A stretch of DNA of 14,856 nucleotides. It comes from Acidobacteriota bacterium. Lineage in GTDB: Bacteria; Acidobacteriota; Terriglobia; Terriglobales; Acidobacteriaceae. Of the stretch, positions 13,015 to 14,856 are shown one piece after another (positions within the stretch are counted from its first letter, which is position 1; each line of letters opens with the position of its first letter). The DNA lies in NCBI GenBank assembly GCA_028873155.1, contig JAGWML010000046.1, positions 1 to 14,856 on the forward strand. The letters are read 5' to 3'. A program made the translations under genes and the position numbers. The notes under the pieces are model-generated. The model searched no databases and was not told the DNA's origin. It saw only the letters and a program-made list of their open reading frames with translations.

Positions 13015-14856
13015 ATGAAAACGTACCAGGGAAGTGAGATCCGCAACGTAGCTGTAGTGGGGCATGCGCACAGCGGCAAGACGACCTTGATTGCCGCCCT
13101 GCTGCATGCCGCAAAGATGACACCGGCGCAGGGAAGGGTGGAAGATGGCTCTGCCGTGACCGCCTATGACGAGGAAGAGGTGGCGCGCGGTACAACCATG
13201 CAGAACGCGGTGGCCTTTGCCGAGTGGCAGGGCGTGAAGATTAATTTCGTCGATACTCCCGGCTTTCACATGTTTTCGCACGAGGCCCGCGCTGCGCTGC
13301 TGCCCGTTGAGGCGGCCCTGGTGGTGGTGAATGCGCAGAATGGCGTGGAGGCCGTGACCGAGCGTGTGTGGAAGTATGCCGAGGAGGCGAACATTCCCCG
13401 CGTGGTGGTGGTGAACCAGATGGACCACCCGAAGGCCGGCGGCGGTGGAGGACTCAGCGCACTCATCGACGACCTGCATGAGCGCTGGGGCCGCAACTGC
13501 GTGCCGGTGCAGCTGCCCATCTCCGATGCGCAGGGCTTTCATGGCGTGGTGGACCTGGTGACGATGGAGGCGTACCACTACACGCCGGGCGGCGATGGCC
13601 GCGGCAAAGTGACTGGAGAGATTCCGGCGAACCTGGCCGCGCAGGCCAAGACAGCGCACGAGGCGCTGGTGGAACTCGTCGCCGAGGGCAAGGACGAACT
13701 GATGGAAGAGTTCTTCGCCGAGGGAACCATCCCCGAGGAGCACCTGATCGCCGCGCTGCATGAAGCGATTCGGGAGGACCGCATCTTTCCAGTGCTCTTC
13801 ACCAGCGGTCTGGCCAACATGGCGACGGACCACCTGCTCGATTTCATCAAGGTATATGCGCCGTCGCCCCTTGAGCGCGCGCCATTTGCAATCAAATCCC
13901 CCGCTGCACCGGCTGACGCGAGCAACGGCAGCACAAGCGACGCCAAGCTGGCCCTGCGTCGAGTTGACGATGCAGAGCCGACTGCGCTCATCGTCTTCAA
14001 AACCATGACCGATCCGTTTGCCGGACGCATCAGTTTCTTCAAGGTGGCCAGCGGCGTAGTCAAGAACGATGCGACCGTGGAGAACTATACCCGTCGTGGA
14101 CAGGAGCGACTTTCGCACCTGAGCATCATGCAGGGCCGCAAGGCCGTGGAGGTTGCGGAACTTCATGCCGGCGATCTGGGTGCGGTCGCCAAGCTGCGCG
14201 ATACGCTCACCGGCGATACGCTGGGCCAGAAGGGCGCTGAGATCCAGATCGAACTTGCATCTCTTCCGGAACCGGCGATGACCTATGCGATTGAGCCCAA
14301 AACGCGCGCCGATGAAGACAAGCTCGCTCCCGCGATTCACAAGTTGATGGAAGAGGACCTGCTGATTCGCTTCTTCCGCGATCCTCAGACCAGCGAGTTC
14401 CTGATTGCCGGCGCGGGCCAGCCGCACATCGAAGCAATCGTGAGCCGCCTCAAAAAGCGCTATCACGCCGAGGTCACGCTGAAAGCGCCAAAGGTGCCCT
14501 ATCGCGAAACCATACGCGGGCGCGCCGACGCGCAGGGGCGCCACAAGAAGCAGACCGGAGGCCATGGTCAGTTCGGCGATTGCAAGATCAAGATGGAGCC
14601 GCTACCGCGCGGCGGCGGCTTTGAGTTTGCCAATGAGATCTTTGGCGGCGCAATTCCCCGGCAATTCGTCCCGGCCGTAGAGAAGGGGATTGTCGAGTCA
14701 GCTGCGCGTGGTTATCTGGCGGGCTACCCGGTCGTGGACTTCAAGGTGACGGTCTATGACGGCAGTTATCACGACGTGGACTCCAACGAAATGTCGTTCA
14801 AGATGGCCGGCCGCCTCGCCTTCCGCAAGTGCATGGAGCAGGCCAAGCCGTGCCTG
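13015..14856 (+). CDS. Elongation factor G paralogue (EF-G2/FusA2-like), C-terminus cut off by window edge
   Basis: The first 614 codons are present; about 80-90 residues, including most of domain V, should lie beyond the edge. The N-terminal GTPase domain has the P-loop GHAHSGKT (16-23), a switch I threonine in RGTTMQ (59-63), DTPG at 80-83, and a G4 motif reading NQMD (134-137) instead of NKxD. EF-G proper has a D-x-x-x-E-R-E-R-G-I-T-I-like switch region; here it is DEEEVARGTTMQ, as in the EF-G2 paralogues that start with GRVEDGS. Domain IV starts near TGGHGQFGDC and continues through FKVTVYDGSYHDVDSNEMSF. The family translocates or rescues ribosomes, or acts as a regulated stand-in for EF-G; the exact role of this copy is unknown. 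No ribosomal-protein genes or tuf are adjacent, which also argues against main fusA. AAGGAG seven bases upstream fixes the start. Confidence 0.92.
   Translation, partial: MKTYQGSEIRNVAVVGHAHSGKTTLIAALLHAAKMTPAQGRVEDGSAVTAYDEEEVARGTTMQNAVAFAEWQGVKINFVDTPGFHMFSHEARAALLPVEAALVVVNAQNGVEAVTERVWKYAEEANIPRVVVVNQMDHPKAGGGGGLSALIDDLHERWGRNCVPVQLPISDAQGFHGVVDLVTMEAYHYTPGGDGRGKVTGEIPANLAAQAKTAHEALVELVAEGKDELMEEFFAEGTIPEEHLIAALHEAIREDRIFPVLFTSGLANMATDHLLDFIKVYAPSPLERAPFAIKSPAAPADASNGSTSDAKLALRRVDDAEPTALIVFKTMTDPFAGRISFFKVASGVVKNDATVENYTRRGQERLSHLSIMQGRKAVEVAELHAGDLGAVAKLRDTLTGDTLGQKGAEIQIELASLPEPAMTYAIEPKTRADEDKLAPAIHKLMEEDLLIRFFRDPQTSEFLIAGAGQPHIEAIVSRLKKRYHAEVTLKAPKVPYRETIRGRADAQGRHKKQTGGHGQFGDCKIKMEPLPRGGGFEFANEIFGGAIPRQFVPAVEKGIVESAARGYLAGYPVVDFKVTVYDGSYHDVDSNEMSFKMAGRLAFRKCMEQAKPCL

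Noticed and set aside
12833..13037. Short plus-strand open frames in the gap before the EF-G paralogue
   Set aside because: They run into the EF-G start region, lack recognisable domains, and look like chance frames in GC-rich DNA with strong hairpins.

Overview
The window is GC-rich, densely coded bacterial chromosome. Its gene set suggests an acidobacterium of the Terriglobia/Acidobacteriaceae type. I infer this from the character of the proteins: a degenerate kinase, a secreted repeat protein, a His/Gly/Trp-rich secreted protein and a membrane-fused spermidine-synthase-like protein. No 16S rRNA or other marker is present to prove it. I see no tRNA, rRNA, insertion sequence, phage gene, CRISPR array or origin.

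Left region (1-2492, all minus strand). Read in transcription order, it holds a secreted protein with two 86-residue-period repeats, an M23 (LytM-type) peptidoglycan peptidase, and a Ser/Thr kinase-like protein that runs off the left edge. The kinase-like protein has lost its catalytic HRD aspartate. A strong terminator-like hairpin with a U-tract sits over the start codon of the peptidase.

Middle region (2683-6540). It holds a DUF1223 thioredoxin-like exported protein (+), glyA (+), a small secreted His/Gly/Trp-rich protein (+) followed by a clear intrinsic terminator, and lipA (-). The lipA gene converges on that terminator and diverges from purL. Both glyA and lipA have -10-like hexamers only 6-8 nt before the start codon, which suggests leaderless or near-leaderless transcripts.

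Right region (6626-14856, all plus strand). purL and purF overlap by ATGA. A membrane protein with a C-terminal spermidine-synthase-like domain follows 34 bp later, so the three probably form one transcription unit. The PurL is the small type that needs PurS and PurQ, and neither is in the window. A 356-bp gene-free stretch with several strong hairpins then leads into an EF-G paralogue (EF-G2/FusA2-like) cut by the right edge.

Metabolically, glyA (one-carbon units), purL and purF belong to or feed purine synthesis, and lipA makes the lipoyl cofactor, which is used by the glycine cleavage system among others. Most of the window is ordinary housekeeping. The best candidates for something undescribed are the secreted-repeat/M23/pseudokinase cluster with its start-codon hairpin, the structured leader before the EF-G paralogue, and the purF-linked spermidine-synthase-like membrane protein.
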